From Methyloversatilis universalis EHg5 (GTDB lineage: Bacteria > Pseudomonadota > Gammaproteobacteria > Burkholderiales > Rhodocyclaceae): 64,000 nt of DNA. The DNA is taken from contig NZ_KB900539.1 of the NCBI RefSeq assembly GCF_000378945.1, positions 1,590,527-1,654,526 on the forward strand, read 5' to 3'. Positions 49,676 to 60,238 of the stretch are shown piece by piece (the stretch's first letter is position 1; the number at the start of each line of letters is the position of its first letter). The notes beneath the pieces were generated by a model. The model worked only from the letters and a program-made list of their open reading frames with translations. It had not been told where the DNA came from and did not search any database. Made by a program: the position numbers and the translations under genes.

Positions 49676-52600
49676 TGCCGATGCGCCGCCTGTACGCACT
49701 GTTTGCCGGTTCGCTGACGCGACGGCTGGTGTTCGCGATCGCGGTGCTGCACGCGGTGCTGATCGCAGGATTCGTGGTCGATCAGCTGCGTCGTGAAAAC
49801 GAGGTGCTGCTGGAACAGGCGCGCTCATCGCTGCTGTCCGAGGTCGAACTGTTGTCGCGCAGCGGCCGCGAATGGGTGCTCTCCAGCGATGTCGCTGGGC
49901 TGGAGGAACTGCTGGCGCCGGTGCGTGGGGCGCCCGGTCTCGAGTACGCCATGTATCTCGATACCTCGGGCCAGGTGCTGGTGCATTCCGAACCACGGCG
50001 TGCGGGCCAGCGCCTGGTCGATCCGCTCAGCCTGAGCGCGCTGGCCGACGACACGGTGGCCGGCCCCCGCCTGATACAGCGCACCCGGGCGCTGAGCGAC
50101 GCGCTGGCGCCCATCCGCCAGGGCGAGCGGCTGATAGGCTGGGTCAGGGTGGCCCGAAATCACGATGCCGAAGCGCTGGCGATCTCTGCCGCGGTACGCG
50201 ACGGCGTGCTGTACGCGCTGACCGCACTGCTGGTCAGCACCGCGCTGGCAACCGTGCTCGCTCGCGGTCTCACGTCCGATCTGCGACGTGCCCAGCAGCT
50301 GTTCGAGCGGGTGCGCGAGGGCGATCTGACGCCGCGTCTGGCCCATCGTCGCGCCGACGAACTGGGTGACCTGCTGGATGGCATCAATGACACGCTGGAT
50401 GCGCTGGCGCGCAACGAAGGCATCCTGCAGCGCACCCAGGAGCGGCTGGAACTGGCAGTCAAGGGCTCCAACGACGGTATCTGGGACTGGGATCTGATCA
50501 GCAACGAGGTCTATTACTCGCCGCGCTGGAAGCAGATGCTGGGTTACGAGGACGACGAACTGGTGAGCCGTCCGGACGCCTTTCTAGACCGGGTGCATCC
50601 GGATGATCTGCCGGTCATCCTGGATCGCATCAACGACTATCTGGAAGGCCGCATACCGGTGTTCGAGCTCATCATCCGGGCACGCCATCGCGACGGCGAC
50701 TGGCGCTGGATACTGACCCGCGGGTCGGCGGTCAGGGGGCGCGATGGCCGGGCACGTCGGATGAGTGGCGCTCATACCGACGTCACCGCACTGAAGCAGG
50801 CCGAGGCCGGGCTTGCGCTCGAACGGTCGCGGCTTTACGGCCTGTTGGCCCAGATGTACACCGGCGTCATCATGGAGGACGCAGAAGGGCGGATCGCGGT
50901 GTGCAATCGCGCTTTCTGCGAGCTGTTTCCGCTGGTCGAAAATCCGTCCGAGCTGGTCGGGCGCCGGCGTGACGAGGTGTTCGCCGAAGTGCGTGACCTG
51001 TTCGCCGGGGGTGACGAGGCGATGCGGCGCATCGACGACATCATGCTGCGCGGCGAACCGGTAATCGGCGAACGCGTCGATCTGACCGACGGCCGTCTGA
51101 TCGAGCGGGACTGCCTGCCGATCCGGGTCGGAGAGGTGAGGCAGGGTGTGCTGTGGACCTTCCGCGACATTTCATCACGCATGCGGCTGGAGCACAGTCT
51201 GGCGGCCGAGAAGGAACGTCTGCGGGTGACCCTGCTGGCGATTGCCGATGCGGTCATTTCCACCGATGCGTCGGGTCATATCGATTTTCTGAATCCGGCG
51301 GCCGAACAGCTGACCGGCTGGCACAACGACCAGGCTGCCCGGCGCCCGCTGGGCGAGGTGTTGCGGCTGATCGACCCTGTGCTGAGGCGGGAGCGGCCCG
51401 ATCCGGTGGCGCATGCCCTGGAAGAGGGCCTGGGGCGGGTCACCGATGAATCGCTGGTGCTGGCACGCGGCGGTGACGAAAAGGTGGTCGAACACTCCGC
51501 CGCACCGATCCGCGACGCCCTCGGCGGTGTCAGCGGTGCGGTGGTGGTGCTGCACGACACCACCGACCGCTATCGCATGCAGGAGCGTCTGCGCTGGCAG
51601 GCCACCCATGATCCGCTGACCGGTCTGGCCAACCGCGTGCTGCTGGAAGACCGGCTGACCCAGGCGATGGCGCGCGCGCGGCGGCAGGACAGGCTGCTCG
51701 CGGTATGCGTGCTCGATCTCGATGATTTCAAGGCGGTCAACGACCATCTGGGCCATGAGGCTGGCGACGCACTGTTGCAGGAGATTGCGCGCAGGCTGGG
51801 CCACTCGGTGCGTGCGGACGATACCGTGGCGCGACTGGGCGGTGACGAATTCGTCGTGCTGCTGGGCGCGCTCAGCGATGTCGCCGAGATGGAAACCTGT
51901 CTGCAGCGCATGCTCGATGCGCTGGCCGAACCGGTGCGCGTGGCCGGTTCGAGCGTGGTCACGCCGGCCAGCATAGGCGTGACGCTGTATCCGCTGAACG
52001 ACAGCGACGCCGATGCGCTGCTGCGTCATGCCGATCAGGCCATGTACGAGGCCAAGCAGGCCGGCGGCCGCTGCTATCGCCTGTTCGATTTCCTGAACAG
52101 CCAGGTGTCGGTCGAGCGCCTGCGCCGCCGCGAGCGTATCGGCGAAGCGATCACCCGGGGAGAAATGCGTCTGTACTACCAGCCGCGGGTGGACATGCGG
52201 GAAGGACGCATGATGGGCGTCGAGGCGCTGGTGCGCTGGCAGCACCCGGACGAAGGCTTGCTCGCCCCCGACAGCTTCCTGCCGCTGATCGAGCACGACC
52301 CGGAAATACACCGGCTGGGCGAATGGGTGGTGCGTACCGCACTGGCCCAGCTGGCTGCCTGGCGCGCCGAAGGTGGCCGTTTCGGCGTGTCGGTCAATAT
52401 TTCGGCGCCGCATCTGCTGTCGCCGGGCTTCGTCACCCGGCTGTCGGAACTGCTGGCCGAACAGCCCCAGTTGCCGCGTCAGGCGCTGGAGATCGAGGTG
52501 GTCGAGTCGGTCGCGCTGGACGACATCGAACGCGCCGCCGCGGTGGTGAGCGACATCCGGCGCCTCGGTGTGCGGGTGGCGATCGACGATTTCGGCGTCG

Positions 52601-53298
52601 GCTATGCCTCGCTGGGCTATCTGCGCCGGCTGCCGGTCGATGTGGTGAAGATCGACAAGTCCTTCGTGCTCGACATGCTGGACGACGAGGATGATTTCGA
52701 AGTGGTGCAGGCGGTGATCGCGCTCGCCCACGCGCTGCGGCGCGAGGTGGTGGCCGAGGGCGTGGAAACCGCCGAGCATGGCCTCATGTTGCAGCGTCTG
52801 GGCTGCAGCCAGATCCAGGGCTATGGCATCGCCCGCCCGCTGCCGGCGGACGCGCTGATGCGCTGGCTGGCCGACTGGCGGCCGGACCCGCGCTGGGCCG
52901 AGTGGCGCGATGCGGGCAATGGCAGCGACGACCTGCAGCTGTTCTCCGCGGTGCGCGACTTCAACCGCTGGACTGAACAGGTGCTGGGTCTGGCCGAAGG
53001 CCGGCCGGCAAGACTGGCAGATGAGGAAATACGCGATCCGACGCGCTGCCGCTTTGGCCAGTGGTTCCACGACGGCGGCCAGCAACGCTATGGCGACTTC
53101 GAGGAATACCGCGCGGTCGATCGTTCGCACCGCGCGCTGCACGAACTGGCGGTGCGCATTGCAGACAGCAGTGCGCGCGGTGACCGGGCTGCGGCGCAGG
53201 CGGCGGCGGTGAAGCTGCGTGTGGCACGCGACGACCTGGGCGTGCGCATCGAGGCACTGCAGCGCGCGGCCCGTCGCCGCGCGCTGAGCGACCGATAG
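49675..53298 (+). CDS. Membrane GGDEF-EAL c-di-GMP enzyme with PAS domains and C-terminal CZB domain
   Basis: A 1207-residue signalling protein. TM1 (about 18-36) and TM2 (about 175-197) flank a periplasmic domain of about 135 residues; a HAMP domain, three PAS segments (about 255-375, 385-500, 512-635), a GGDEF domain (GGDEF at 722-726, inhibitory RADD at 713-716) and an EAL domain (EAL at 850-852, DDFGVG) follow. Both catalytic motifs are intact. The last 120 residues are a chemoreceptor zinc-binding (CZB) domain with Cys1125 in CRFGQW and His1152/His1156 in SHRALH, but the usual first His is not seen. Its start overlaps the lipoprotein stop. Predicted inputs are a periplasmic ligand and possibly zinc. 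Confidence 0.93.
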   Translation: MPMRRLYALFAGSLTRRLVFAIAVLHAVLIAGFVVDQLRRENEVLLEQARSSLLSEVELLSRSGREWVLSSDVAGLEELLAPVRGAPGLEYAMYLDTSGQVLVHSEPRRAGQRLVDPLSLSALADDTVAGPRLIQRTRALSDALAPIRQGERLIGWVRVARNHDAEALAISAAVRDGVLYALTALLVSTALATVLARGLTSDLRRAQQLFERVREGDLTPRLAHRRADELGDLLDGINDTLDALARNEGILQRTQERLELAVKGSNDGIWDWDLISNEVYYSPRWKQMLGYEDDELVSRPDAFLDRVHPDDLPVILDRINDYLEGRIPVFELIIRARHRDGDWRWILTRGSAVRGRDGRARRMSGAHTDVTALKQAEAGLALERSRLYGLLAQMYTGVIMEDAEGRIAVCNRAFCELFPLVENPSELVGRRRDEVFAEVRDLFAGGDEAMRRIDDIMLRGEPVIGERVDLTDGRLIERDCLPIRVGEVRQGVLWTFRDISSRMRLEHSLAAEKERLRVTLLAIADAVISTDASGHIDFLNPAAEQLTGWHNDQAARRPLGEVLRLIDPVLRRERPDPVAHALEEGLGRVTDESLVLARGGDEKVVEHSAAPIRDALGGVSGAVVVLHDTTDRYRMQERLRWQATHDPLTGLANRVLLEDRLTQAMARARRQDRLLAVCVLDLDDFKAVNDHLGHEAGDALLQEIARRLGHSVRADDTVARLGGDEFVVLLGALSDVAEMETCLQRMLDALAEPVRVAGSSVVTPASIGVTLYPLNDSDADALLRHADQAMYEAKQAGGRCYRLFDFLNSQVSVERLRRRERIGEAITRGEMRLYYQPRVDMREGRMMGVEALVRWQHPDEGLLAPDSFLPLIEHDPEIHRLGEWVVRTALAQLAAWRAEGGRFGVSVNISAPHLLSPGFVTRLSELLAEQPQLPRQALEIEVVESVALDDIERAAAVVSDIRRLGVRVAIDDFGVGYASLGYLRRLPVDVVKIDKSFVLDMLDDEDDFEVVQAVIALAHALRREVVAEGVETAEHGLMLQRLGCSQIQGYGIARPLPADALMRWLADWRPDPRWAEWRDAGNGSDDLQLFSAVRDFNRWTEQVLGLAEGRPARLADEEIRDPTRCRFGQWFHDGGQQRYGDFEEYRAVDRSHRALHELAVRIADSSARGDRAAAQAAAVKLRVARDDLGVRIEALQRAARRRALSDR

Positions 53299-53308
53299 CG
53301 CCGGCGCG

Positions 53309-55219
53309 TCAGTCCGCCAGCAGCACGCCCCGTTCGCGCAGTTGCTGCATCAGTTCATCGACGCACTGGTCAATGCTGCCTCGGCTGGTGTCGATGCGGA
53401 TTTCCGCATTCTCCGGCGCCTCGTACGGCGAATCGATGCCGGTGAAGTTCTTGATTTCGCCGCGGCGCGCCTTCTTGTACAGGCCCTTCGGATCGCGCTC
53501 TTCGGTTACCGCGATCGGCGTGTCGACGAAGATTTCGATGAATTCACCGTCTTCCATCAGGCTGCGCGCCATCCGGCGTTCGGCCCGGAACGGAGAAATG
53601 AAGGCGGTCAGCACGATGAGGCCGGCATCGACCATGAGCTTGGCTACCTCGGCCACCCGGCGGATGTTCTCGACGCGGTCGGCTTCGGTGAAGCCGAGAT
53701 CCTTGTTCAGGCCGTGCCGCACGTTGTCGCCATCCAGCAGATAGGTGTGGCGGCCCTGCGCGGACAGTCTTTTCTCGATCTGGTTGGCCAGCGTCGATTT
53801 GCCGGCGCCGGACAGGCCGGTGAACCACAGCACGCAGGGCTTCTGGCCCTTCATCGCGCCGCGCGCCACCTTGTCCACATCGACGTGCTGCATGTGGATG
53901 TTGTGCGAGCGGCGCAGCGCGAAGCGCAGCATGCCGGCACCGATGGTGGCGTTGCTCAGCCGGTCGATCAGGATGAAGCCACCGGTTTCGCGCACCGACT
54001 CGTAGGGGTCGAAGGCGATCGGGCGATCCAGGCTCAGCTTCACCTGCGCGATCTCGTTCAGCGCGAGCTGCTTGGCGGCCAGGTGTTCCAGCGTATTCAC
54101 ATTCACCTTGTGCCGGATTTCGGTCACCGTGGCGGTCACCGTGCGCGTGCCGGTCTTCAGCAGATAGGCGCGGCCAGGCATCATCGGCTCGTCCTGCATC
54201 CACACCAGTGTGGCTTCGAACTGGTCGGCCACCTCGGCTGGCGCGTCCTTGTGCGAAATGACGTCGCCGCGCGAAATGTCGACCTCGTCCTCCAGCACCA
54301 GCGTGACCGACTGACCGGCGATCGCCCGCTGCAGGTCGCCGTCGGCGGTGACGATGCGCTTCACCGTGCTGGTGCGGCCTGAGGGCTGGACGCGCACCGG
54401 TGCGCCCGGCTCGATCACGCCGCTGGCAATGGTGCCGGCGAAGCCGCGGAAATCGAGATTGGGCCGGTTAACCCATTGCACCGGCAGCCGGAAGGGGCCC
54501 TGCAGGCGGCGTTTCTGGTCGACCTCGACCGTTTCCAGATAGCCCATCAGCGTGGGGCCGTGGTACCAGCCCATCTGTTCACTGGGCGCGGTGATGTTGT
54601 CGCCCCTGAGCGCCGACATCGGAATGGCGACGATGTCCTCCAGCCCGAGCTGGGCGGCGAAGGCGCGGTAGTCGTCGAGGATGCGCTGGTAGGTGGCTTC
54701 GGAATGGCCGACCAGATCCATCTTGTTGATGGCGACCACGACGCGCTTGATGCCGATCAGCGACACCAGATAGCTGTGGCGGCGAGTCTGGGTCTGCACG
54801 CCGTGGCGCGCATCGACCAGGATGATGGCCAGATCGGCGGTCGAAGCGCCGGTCACCATGTTGCGGGTGTACTGCTCGTGGCCCGGCGTGTCGGCAACGA
54901 TGAACTTGCGCCGGTCGGTCGAGAAGAAGCGGTAGGCCACGTCGATGGTGATGCCCTGTTCGCGCTCGGCGGCCAGGCCGTCGACCAGCAGCGCGAAGTC
55001 GAGGTCACCGCCCTGTGTGCCCACCTTCTTCGAGTCAGCTTCGAGCGCTGCCAGCTGGTCCTCGAACAGCATTTTCGATTCGTACAGCAGGCGGCCGATC
55101 AGCGTGCTCTTGCCGTCGTCCACGCTGCCGCAGGTGATGAAGCGCAGCAGGCTCTTGTGCTCGTGCTGCTTCAGGTAGGCGCCGATGTCCTGCGCGATGA
55201 GGTCGGAAACGTGTGCCAT
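53309..55219 (-). CDS. cysNC: Bifunctional sulfate adenylyltransferase subunit 1 / APS kinase
   Basis: A 636-residue fusion. The N-terminal CysN GTPase has the P-loop [18 protein letters not shown] and NKMDLVG. The C-terminal CysC kinase begins near residue 460 with GLSGAGKST at 468-476, then [23 protein letters not shown] and the closing [14 protein letters not shown]. It drives APS formation by GTP hydrolysis and then makes PAPS. cysD lies 82 bp upstream on the same strand, separated by a small hairpin repeat. Confidence 0.97.
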   Translation of the reverse strand: MAHVSDLIAQDIGAYLKQHEHKSLLRFITCGSVDDGKSTLIGRLLYESKMLFEDQLAALEADSKKVGTQGGDLDFALLVDGLAAEREQGITIDVAYRFFSTDRRKFIVADTPGHEQYTRNMVTGASTADLAIILVDARHGVQTQTRRHSYLVSLIGIKRVVVAINKMDLVGHSEATYQRILDDYRAFAAQLGLEDIVAIPMSALRGDNITAPSEQMGWYHGPTLMGYLETVEVDQKRRLQGPFRLPVQWVNRPNLDFRGFAGTIASGVIEPGAPVRVQPSGRTSTVKRIVTADGDLQRAIAGQSVTLVLEDEVDISRGDVISHKDAPAEVADQFEATLVWMQDEPMMPGRAYLLKTGTRTVTATVTEIRHKVNVNTLEHLAAKQLALNEIAQVKLSLDRPIAFDPYESVRETGGFILIDRLSNATIGAGMLRFALRRSHNIHMQHVDVDKVARGAMKGQKPCVLWFTGLSGAGKSTLANQIEKRLSAQGRHTYLLDGDNVRHGLNKDLGFTEADRVENIRRVAEVAKLMVDAGLIVLTAFISPFRAERRMARSLMEDGEFIEIFVDTPIAVTEERDPKGLYKKARRGEIKNFTGIDSPYEAPENAEIRIDTSRGSIDQCVDELMQQLRERGVLLAD

Positions 55220-55234
55220 CAGCAGGCCTCCTGC

Positions 55235-55275
55235 AGGGCCGCCCCAAAGACGGCCTGAGCCCCCTCGGGGGGCAG
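55235..55275. repeat. Paired hairpin element in the cysD-cysNC spacer
   Basis: Two adjacent stem-loops: GGCCG/CGGCC around a nine-base loop, then GCCCCC-TCG-GGGGGC. I recall similar GC-rich palindromes as dispersed intergenic repeats in betaproteobacterial genomes. It may act as an mRNA stabiliser or attenuator in this operon. Only one clear copy is seen in this window. Confidence 0.4.
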
Positions 55276-55301
55276 CGAACGAATGTGAGTGTGGGGGCGC
55301 A

Positions 55302-56240
55302 TCAGAAATACCCCTCCTGCTTTTTCTTTTCCATCGAGCCGGCCGAATCGTGGTCGATCACGCGACCCTGACGCTCCGACGTCTTCGTGAGCAGCATTTC
55401 CTGGATGATTTCGGTCAGCGAGGACGCGTTCGACTCGACCGCGCCGGTCAGCGGATAGCAGCCCAGCGTGCGGAAGCGCACGTTGCGCATCTGCGGCACT
55501 TCGCCGGCACGCAGCGGCATCCGGTCGTCGTCGACCATGATGAGCGTGCCGTCGCGCTCGACCACCGGGCGCGGGGCCGAGAAGTACAGCGGCACGATGG
55601 GAATGTTCTGCAGGTAGATGTACTGCCAGATGTCGAGCTCGGTCCAGTTCGAGATCGGAAACACGCGTATCGACTCGCCCTTGTGCTTGCGCGCGTTGTA
55701 CAGGTTCCACAGCTCCGGGCGCTGATTCTTCGGGTCCCAGCGGTGCTGCGCGGTGCGGAAGGAGAAGATGCGCTCCTTGGCGCGCGACTTTTCCTCGTCG
55801 CGGCGGGCACCGCCGAAGGCCACGTCAAAACCGTACTTGTCGAGCGCCTGCTTCAGGCCCTCGGTCTTCATGATGTCGGTGTGGATGGCCGAGCCGTGCG
55901 TGAACGGGTTGATACCCTTGGCGACGCCGTCCTCGTTGATGTGCACGATGAGGTCCATGCCGAGCTTCTTCGCCATCTCGTCGCGGAACTGGTACATCGC
56001 CTTGAACTTCCAGGTGGTGTCCACATGCAGCAGCGGGAAGGGTGGCACCGCCGGGTAGAAGGCCTTCATCGCCAGGTGCAGCATGACCGCACTGTCCTTG
56101 CCGATGGAGTACAGCATGACCGGGTTTTCAGCCTCGGCCACCACCTCGCGCAGGATGTGGATGCTCTCGGCTTCCAGCCGCTGCAGGTGGGTCAGGGTGT
56201 CGGGATCGATTTCAGGGATGTTCGCAGCCGTATGTGCCAT
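55302..56240 (-). CDS. cysD: Sulfate adenylyltransferase subunit 2
   Basis: A 312-residue ATP-pyrophosphatase-fold subunit that forms APS from sulfate and ATP together with CysN. The PP-loop is [42 protein letters not shown] and the long C-terminal [16 protein letters not shown] are standard. The ATG at 56240 gives [13 protein letters not shown]; the further upstream frame is not conserved. It is divergent from cysQ with 202 bp between. Confidence 0.97.
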   Translation of the reverse strand: MAHTAANIPEIDPDTLTHLQRLEAESIHILREVVAEAENPVMLYSIGKDSAVMLHLAMKAFYPAVPPFPLLHVDTTWKFKAMYQFRDEMAKKLGMDLIVHINEDGVAKGINPFTHGSAIHTDIMKTEGLKQALDKYGFDVAFGGARRDEEKSRAKERIFSFRTAQHRWDPKNQRPELWNLYNARKHKGESIRVFPISNWTELDIWQYIYLQNIPIVPLYFSAPRPVVERDGTLIMVDDDRMPLRAGEVPQMRNVRFRTLGCYPLTGAVESNASSLTEIIQEMLLTKTSERQGRVIDHDSAGSMEKKKQEGYF

Positions 56241-56442
56241 GGTCGCTCTCGCAAGGATGGCCGGATGATGGCGGAGCGCGCGGTCGCCCGCGTTCGACGG
56301 CGTCACGCCGCGCGGTCGATAGTCGCCGGGCGCGGCGCCATTCGTCACGGACTTCGCGCCGCAGCCGGTTCAGACTGTGCGCCGGCCGGCGTTCCTGCAG
56401 GCCACGACTGAGGCGGCCGGTGACGGCTGCCGGGGATGGTGG

Positions 56443-57219
56443 ATGACGGCTCGAGCCGAACTGAAGGCGCTGCACGCGGCGCTGCTGGACATCGTGCGCG
56501 ATGCCGGCGAATGCGTGATGGCGGTCTATGCGACCGATTTCGAGGTGGCGGACAAGGCGGACGCGTCGCCGGTCACGCTGGCCGATCGCAAGGCGGACGA
56601 GCTCATCGTCGCTCGCCTGAAGACGCTGACGCCGGACATTTTCATCGTGTCGGAAGAGTCGACCGAAGCCGGTCAGCGCCCGGCAGACGGCGCACCGTTC
56701 TGGCTGGTCGATCCGCTCGACGGCACGAAAGAGTTCATCAATCGCAACGGCGAGTTCACGGTGAACATCGCGCTGATCGAGAACGGCCGGCCGGTGCTGG
56801 GCGTGGTGCTGGCCCCTGCGCTGGGGCGGTTGTTCTCAGGCATCGTGGGCGAGGGCGCCTGGCTTGAGGATAAGGGCGGGCGGCGCGAAATCCGCTGCCG
56901 GGTACCGCCGGCCGCAGGGCTGACCGTGGTGGCCAGCCGCTCGCACGGCGATGCGGTCGCGCTGGACGCCTATCTGGCCGGCCGCAAGGTGGCCGATCTG
57001 CGCAACGCGGGTTCGTCGCTGAAGATCTGTCTGGTGGCGGCCGGCGAGGCCGACGTCTATCCGCGTCTCGGACGCACGATGGAATGGGACATCGCCGCCG
57101 GACACGCGGTGCTGGCCGCCGCGGGCGGCCGCATCGAGCAGGTGGAGGGTGCGCCCTTCACCTATGGCAAGCCGGATTTCGCGAACCCGCACTTTGCCGC
57201 CTGGGGTCTGGGCGCCTGA
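56443..57219 (+). CDS. cysQ: 3'(2'),5'-bisphosphate nucleotidase
   Basis: A 258-residue inositol-monophosphatase-fold enzyme that converts PAP to AMP, the waste product of PAPS use. Metal motifs: SEESTE, DPLDGTKEF, and WDIAAGHAVL. It is divergent from cysD and lies just before an SLC13-type permease gene (8 bp), consistent with a sulfate-assimilation set. The ATG at 56443 is preceded by GGGGATGG. Confidence 0.93.
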   Translation: MTARAELKALHAALLDIVRDAGECVMAVYATDFEVADKADASPVTLADRKADELIVARLKTLTPDIFIVSEESTEAGQRPADGAPFWLVDPLDGTKEFINRNGEFTVNIALIENGRPVLGVVLAPALGRLFSGIVGEGAWLEDKGGRREIRCRVPPAAGLTVVASRSHGDAVALDAYLAGRKVADLRNAGSSLKICLVAAGEADVYPRLGRTMEWDIAAGHAVLAAAGGRIEQVEGAPFTYGKPDFANPHFAAWGLGA

Positions 57220-57227
57220 ATGCAGCG

Positions 57228-58958
57228 ATGACCGCCTGGCTGGTACTTGCTTCGATCGGCGTGCTGCTTGCGCTGCTGGTGCACGGCCGGGTGGCACCCG
57301 CGCCGCTGTTTACCGGGCTCGCCACCTGCTACTACTTCGCCGGCCTGCTGGACCAGAAAACCTGGCTCACCAGCTACACCAATCCGGCGCTGGCCATGCT
57401 GGTGCTGCTGCTGCTGGTGTCGCTGGTGATCGAACGGGCGCCGGTGCTGGAGCGGGTGTCGGACCGCCTGCTGCGCGGCTCGCCCGGCTGGGCGGTGGTG
57501 CGCTTCACCTCGGTCACCACGCTGTTTTCCGCCTTCCTGAACAACACCGCGGTGGTCGGCGCGCTGCTCGGCGTGGTGACCAGGCAGCGCCATCACCCGG
57601 CTTCGCTGCTGCTCATCCCGCTGTCTTTCGCCGCCATTGTCGGCGGCATCACCACGCTGGTCGGCACCTCGACCAATCTGGTGGTCAGTTCGCTGATGGT
57701 GAACGCGGGGCTGCCGCCGCTGGGCATGTTCGACCCGAGCTGGGTCGGCGTGCCGGTGGCGCTGGTGTGCGTGGCGGTGCTGGCGCTGAGCGTCCGGCTG
57801 CTGCCGCGGCACGAGGCAAACGACCGCGAACTGCAGCAGGCCTATTTCCTGGAAGCACGGGTCGAGGCGGCGTCAAAGCTGATCGGCCGCAGCATCGAAC
57901 AGAACCGGCTGCGCAATCTGGAAGGCCTGTTCCTGCTGGAAATCATGCGCGAGGGCCGGCTCATTTCGCCGGTGGCTCCGACCGAAGTGATCGAGGCCGG
58001 TGACGTGCTCATCTTTACCGGCGAAATCGACAAGGTGCAGGCGCTGCAGCGCTTCGACGGGCTGCAGGTGTTCGGCATGGAAGCGAACGCGCTGCTGCGT
58101 TCAAATCTGCTCGAAGTGGTCATTTCCAGTCAGTCCGAACTGGCGAACAGGACGCTGCGCGAGGTCGATTTCCGCACCATGTTCGATGCCGGTGTGGTCG
58201 GCATACGGCGCGGCGACAAGCGGCTCACCGGCCAGCTCGGCCGGGTGCCGCTGCATGTGGGCGACAGCCTGCTGCTGGCGGTGGGGCCCGATTTCGCACA
58301 CCACCGCAACATCGAGCGCAATTTCCATCTGGTGGGCGGCACGGTGCGGCCGCGGCTGACGCCGGTGCAGAGCCGGTTCACGCTGGGTGGCTTCGCCGCG
58401 GTGATCGCGCTGTCCGGTTTCGAGATCGTGCCGCTGTTCACCGGCCTGCTGCTGCTCATGATCGCGCTGGTGGCGAGCGGGCTGCTCACGCTGGGGGAGA
58501 TGCGCCGCCGCTTTCCGTTCGATCTGGTGCTGACCATAGGCTCGTCGCTGGCGATTGCCAGCGTGCTCGAGAACAGCGGGGCGGCTGAGCTGATGGCAGG
58601 CGGCCTGCGCGCGCTGTATGACGGCCACGGTGTGCTCGGCGCCTTCGTCGGCATCTACCTGCTCACCGTGCTGCTGACCGAACTGGTCACCAACAACGCA
58701 GCTGCCGCACTGGCCTTCCCGATCGCGCTGTCGACCGCGCGCGCTTTCGACGCCGATCCGATGCCCTTCATGATGGCGGTGCTGTATGGCGCCAGCGCCG
58801 GCTTCCTGATCCCCTTCGGCTACCAGACTCACCTGATGGTGTATTCGCCCGGCCGCTACCGGATGATGGATTTCGTCCGCGTCGGCCTGCCGGTGTCGAT
58901 CGCCTATGGCGCCACGGTGCTGCTGCTGGTGCCGGTGTTCTTCCCGTTCACCCGCTGA
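57228..58958 (+). CDS. SLC13/DASS-type permease with TrkA-C domains, probably a sulfate transporter
   Basis: A 576-residue membrane protein. Two transporter halves (about residues 1-190 and 385-576) flank two cytoplasmic RCK/TrkA-C domains (about 205-370, for example [18 protein letters not shown] and [23 protein letters not shown]). The repeats [12 protein letters not shown] with [10 protein letters not shown], and [12 protein letters not shown], are the ion-transporter helix-break motifs. The same arrangement is seen in sulfate/thiosulfate carriers such as SLT-type proteins. It follows cysQ by 8 bp, so sulfate uptake is likely but not proven. Confidence 0.85.
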   Translation: MTAWLVLASIGVLLALLVHGRVAPAPLFTGLATCYYFAGLLDQKTWLTSYTNPALAMLVLLLLVSLVIERAPVLERVSDRLLRGSPGWAVVRFTSVTTLFSAFLNNTAVVGALLGVVTRQRHHPASLLLIPLSFAAIVGGITTLVGTSTNLVVSSLMVNAGLPPLGMFDPSWVGVPVALVCVAVLALSVRLLPRHEANDRELQQAYFLEARVEAASKLIGRSIEQNRLRNLEGLFLLEIMREGRLISPVAPTEVIEAGDVLIFTGEIDKVQALQRFDGLQVFGMEANALLRSNLLEVVISSQSELANRTLREVDFRTMFDAGVVGIRRGDKRLTGQLGRVPLHVGDSLLLAVGPDFAHHRNIERNFHLVGGTVRPRLTPVQSRFTLGGFAAVIALSGFEIVPLFTGLLLLMIALVASGLLTLGEMRRRFPFDLVLTIGSSLAIASVLENSGAAELMAGGLRALYDGHGVLGAFVGIYLLTVLLTELVTNNAAAALAFPIALSTARAFDADPMPFMMAVLYGASAGFLIPFGYQTHLMVYSPGRYRMMDFVRVGLPVSIAYGATVLLLVPVFFPFTR

Positions 58959-58970
58959 CCCGGCGCCGGG

Positions 58971-60161
58971 TCAGGCCGTCTGGCCTGCGCTCCAGCCGGA
59001 GGACCAGGCCCACTGGAAGTTGTAGCCGCCCAGCCAGCCGGTCACGTCCACCACCTCGCCGACGAAGAACAGGCCGGGCACGCGGCGGGCCGCCATCGTC
59101 TTCTGGTCGAGGTCGCGCGTGTCCACGCCGCCCAGCGTCACTTCCGCCTTGTTGTAGCCCAGCGTGCCCGACGGGTGCAGCGGCCAGCCCTTGAGCTTCG
59201 CGGCGATGTCGGCCAGCGCGGCCCGCGGCAGTTCGGCGAGCGCGACATTCCAGCGGCCTGCGCCCTCGAAATCCACCCACTGCTGCGCGAAGCGCTTCGG
59301 CAGGTGGTCGGCGAGCAGCGTGGCCAGCGTCTGCCGGCCGCCGCGCGCGGCCTGCAGCCAGCTTTCGGCATCGGCCACCTCCGGCAGCAGATCGATGTGC
59401 AGCGCTTCGCGGCCGCCGGCCTGCTGCCAGTAACTCGACGCCTGCAGGATGGCCGGACCGGACAGGCCGCGATGGGTGAGCAGGGTCTGTTCGCGGAACT
59501 CCGGGCCTTCGCACCAGGCGATCGAATCGAAGGAGGCGCCGGACAGTTCGCCGAAGCGCGCCAGCCAGTCCGGGTCCAGCGCCAGCGGCACCAGGGCCGG
59601 TTTCGGCGCCACCACTTTCAGGCCGAACTGCTCCGCCACCCGGTAGCCGAAAGGTGTCGCCCCGATCTTGGGCACGGTGAGGCCGCCGGTGGCGATCACC
59701 AGCGAGGCGGCGAAGCGTGCGCCCTGGTCGGTATCGACCCGGAACAGGTCGCCTTCGCGCGACACGCCGCTCACCGCCGACGGCCGCTGCCAGCGCACGC
59801 CACCGGCATCGCACTCCGCCTTCAGCAGGTCGATGATCTGCTGCGAACTGTCGTCGCAGAACAGCTGGCCCAGCGTTTTTTCGTGGTAGCGGATGCGGTG
59901 CCGCTCGACCAGCGCGATGAAATCGCGCGGCGTATAGCGCGACAGCGCCGAGCGGCAGAAATGCGGGTTCTGCGACAGGAAGCAATCGGGCCTCAGGTCG
60001 CGGTTGGTGAAATTGCAGCGGCCGCCGCCGGAAATGCGGATCTTCTCGGCCAGCTTGGGACAGTGGTCGATCACCAGCACGCTGCGGCCGCGGCTGCCTG
60101 CGGTGGCGGCGCACATCAGGCCGGCGGCGCCGGCGCCGATCACGATCACATCGACGTGCAT
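58971..60161 (-). CDS. HI0933/YhiN-family FAD-dependent flavoprotein
   Basis: A 396-residue soluble oxidoreductase. FAD motif GAGAAGLMCA at residues 9-18, then the family-specific SGGGRCNFTN, and the C-terminal FFVGEVVDVTGWLGGYNFQWAWSSG. The family includes BaiN of bile-acid metabolism, but most members have no known substrate. The stop codon faces the permease gene 12 bp away. Upstream is the divergent sensor kinase gene. Confidence 0.9.
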   Translation of the reverse strand: MHVDVIVIGAGAAGLMCAATAGSRGRSVLVIDHCPKLAEKIRISGGGRCNFTNRDLRPDCFLSQNPHFCRSALSRYTPRDFIALVERHRIRYHEKTLGQLFCDDSSQQIIDLLKAECDAGGVRWQRPSAVSGVSREGDLFRVDTDQGARFAASLVIATGGLTVPKIGATPFGYRVAEQFGLKVVAPKPALVPLALDPDWLARFGELSGASFDSIAWCEGPEFREQTLLTHRGLSGPAILQASSYWQQAGGREALHIDLLPEVADAESWLQAARGGRQTLATLLADHLPKRFAQQWVDFEGAGRWNVALAELPRAALADIAAKLKGWPLHPSGTLGYNKAEVTLGGVDTRDLDQKTMAARRVPGLFFVGEVVDVTGWLGGYNFQWAWSSGWSAGQTA

Positions 60162-60238
60162 GGACGGGGAGAGGAAGACGAAAGGCGCGAGTGTAGCGGC
60201 GCTCAGCGCAAATCCGGGGCCTGAAGTAGCATCGGCGG

